DNA of 7,066 nt, taken from Scatosoma sp045577595. Lineage in GTDB: Bacteria > Bacillota > Clostridia > Christensenellales > Borkfalkiaceae. The stretch is taken from positions 1 to 7,066 of the forward strand of contig JAZNIR010000012.1 of NCBI GenBank assembly GCA_045577595.1, given 5' to 3'. The notes beneath the pieces were generated by a model. The model saw nothing but the letters and a program-made list of their open reading frames with translations, was not told where the DNA came from and did not search any database. The first letter of the stretch is position 1, and every line of letters begins with the position of its first letter. Position numbers and translations under genes: made by a program. Shown here piece by piece: positions 6,487 through 7,066 of the stretch.

Positions 6487-6729
6487 ATGAAAAATGTGTT
6501 TATGAAGTTATTGCGCGTATTACATATCGACGTGGCGCTTTTGGGCTTGATTGAAAAACTTTCGCTCGGGCTTGTAAAAAAGTTGGACGGGCTTTCCAAA
6601 AAAGCGAGAAATTCCTTAAACCGAGCTTTACAAATCCGCGACGAAAAACAACGTGCAAAATCCGCCAAAAAGCAAGCCGCTTTGTCGGCAAAAACCGCTA
6701 AACAAACGTCGCAAAAGACAACCGAATAA
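6487..6729 (+). CDS. Small, very basic protein of unknown function
   Basis: An 80-residue protein that I do not recognise. Its expression signals are excellent: AAGGAG (6474-6479) 7 nt before the ATG, a consensus promoter upstream, and an intrinsic terminator 6 nt after the stop, so it is very likely real. Residues 1 to about 35 are hydrophobic/amphipathic (KLLRVLHI, ALLGLIEKLSLGLVKKL) without a clear transmembrane length or signal-peptide cleavage site. Residues 36-80 are rich in Lys, Arg, Ala, Gln and Thr, resembling histone H1-like or other disordered nucleic-acid- or membrane-binding tails. By hand count it has 19 Lys/Arg against 6 Asp/Glu and no Cys, Trp, Tyr or Pro. It is transcribed away from the polysaccharide operon, so it may be independent of it. 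A membrane-surface-binding or nucleic-acid-binding role is conceivable, but neither is shown. Confidence 0.82.
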   Translation: MKNVFMKLLRVLHIDVALLGLIEKLSLGLVKKLDGLSKKARNSLNRALQIRDEKQRAKSAKKQAALSAKTAKQTSQKTTE

Positions 6730-6735
6730 CGAAAA

Positions 6736-6764
6736 GAAAGCCGAGAATATACTTCTCGGCTTTC
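6736..6764. terminator. Bidirectional intrinsic terminator between convergent genes
   Basis: A perfect 12-bp stem, GAAAGCCGAGAA (6736-6747) and TTCTCGGCTTTC (6753-6764), closes a 5-nt loop. On the plus strand it is followed by CTTTCTTTTT (6765-6774); on the minus strand by TTTTCG. It lies between the stop of the small basic protein gene (6729) and the stop of the ferredoxin gene (6778), so it serves both, with the better U-run on the plus side. Confidence 0.93.
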
Positions 6765-6777
6765 CTTTCTTTTTGCG

Positions 6778-6951
6778 TTAGTTTTCTTTGATTGCGCCAA
6801 CGGGGCATCCGTCTTCACAAGCGCCGCAATCCACGCATTCGTTATTGATCACGTAGATGCCTTTCGCTTCGTCCAAAACGATCGCGCCAACGGGGCAGGT
6901 ATCTGCGCAAGCGCCGCAAGCAACGCATTCATCCGTAATTACATGTGCCAT
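6778..6951 (-). CDS. 2[4Fe-4S] ferredoxin, clostridial type
   Basis: A 57-residue protein beginning MAHVITDECVACGACADTCP. It carries two CxxCxxCxxxCP motifs: Cys9, 12, 15, 19 and Cys39, 42, 45, 49, each followed by VGAI. Each set should bind one cubane [4Fe-4S] cluster, with the fourth Cys of one motif completing the cluster of the other in the known fold. It is a low-potential cytoplasmic electron carrier, used in anaerobes with enzymes such as pyruvate:ferredoxin oxidoreductase and hydrogenases; the partner here is unknown. The length (about 55 residues) is normal for the family. GGAGGT (6965-6960) lies 8 nt before the ATG, and the gene has its own promoter and terminator, so it is a single-gene unit separate from the polysaccharide locus. 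The two halves are still strikingly alike at the DNA level. Confidence 0.97.
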   Translation of the reverse strand: MAHVITDECVACGACADTCPVGAIVLDEAKGIYVINNECVDCGACEDGCPVGAIKEN

Positions 6952-6983
6952 TTTCTCTTACCTCCGATTTTTGGTATACACAT

Positions 6984-7012
6984 ATTATAACACCTTTTTT
7001 GTGAATAGTAAA
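6984..7012 (-). promoter_or_regulatory. Promoter of the ferredoxin gene
   Basis: On the minus strand TTTACT (7012-7007; 4 of 6 matches to TTGACA) and TATAAT (6989-6984; perfect) are spaced 17 nt, with a TGn extension (TGT) before the -10. Transcription would start near 6977, giving a short leader of about 25 nt that contains the GGAGGT ribosome site. Confidence 0.8.
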
Positions 7013-7066
7013 GAATTCCAAAGGATATTTTTTAATTTTTCGCAGGAAAATTGTCGCAAAAATCCC

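Noticed and set aside
6462..6818. Minus-strand open frame of 118 codons between the ferredoxin and control region
   Set aside because: It overlaps the ferredoxin gene, passes through the bidirectional terminator and lies opposite the well-signalled small basic gene.
1..7066. tRNA, rRNA, CRISPR array, insertion sequence or attachment site
   Set aside because: No cloverleaf-like sequence, regularly spaced repeats, transposase motifs or terminal inverted repeats were seen on reading both strands.

Overview
The window looks like part of a bacterial chromosome of the Firmicutes/Clostridia type. The grounds are strong AAGGAG/GGAGGT ribosome binding sites, TATAAT promoters with TGn extensions, a short clostridial-type 2[4Fe-4S] ferredoxin, and a sugar transferase whose C-terminal half resembles those of Gram-positive polysaccharide loci. 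The species cannot be named from the sequence.

Positions 1-6107 hold a tightly packed minus-strand operon for a surface polysaccharide or glycan. In transcription order it contains: (1) a membrane sugar-1-phosphate transferase that starts the lipid-linked chain; (2) a 602-residue fusion of a nucleotidyltransferase and a CobD/HisC-like PLP enzyme; (3) CapE-like, (4) CapF-like and (5) CapG-like enzymes, which together make UDP-N-acetyl-L-fucosamine (UDP-L-FucNAc) from UDP-GlcNAc; and (6) the first 20 codons of a further gene cut by the window edge. Junctions are 3 nt, 20 nt, a 4-nt ATGA overlap, 90 nt (GC-rich, can form a hairpin) and 18 nt.

Positions 6108-6486 form a divergent control region. 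A minus promoter (TTGACA, 18 nt, TATAAT) drives the operon through a leader of about 110 nt with two small hairpins and an overlapping palindrome; a pair of 9-bp direct repeats lies just upstream of its -35. A plus promoter (TTGACA, 16 nt, TATAAT) drives an 80-residue, very basic protein of unknown function (6487-6729).

That gene converges on a ferredoxin gene (minus, 6778-6951), and a perfect 12-bp hairpin between them can terminate in both directions. The ferredoxin has its own promoter at 6984-7012. Positions 7013-7066 are AT-rich and show no gene.

The most interesting item is the fusion protein. Its domains suggest a single polypeptide that decarboxylates (or transaminates) a phospho-amino acid and attaches a nucleotide to the resulting phosphorylated amino alcohol. 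It could supply a CDP-ethanolamine-like donor to decorate a FucNAc-containing glycan. This is inference from domain similarity and context.
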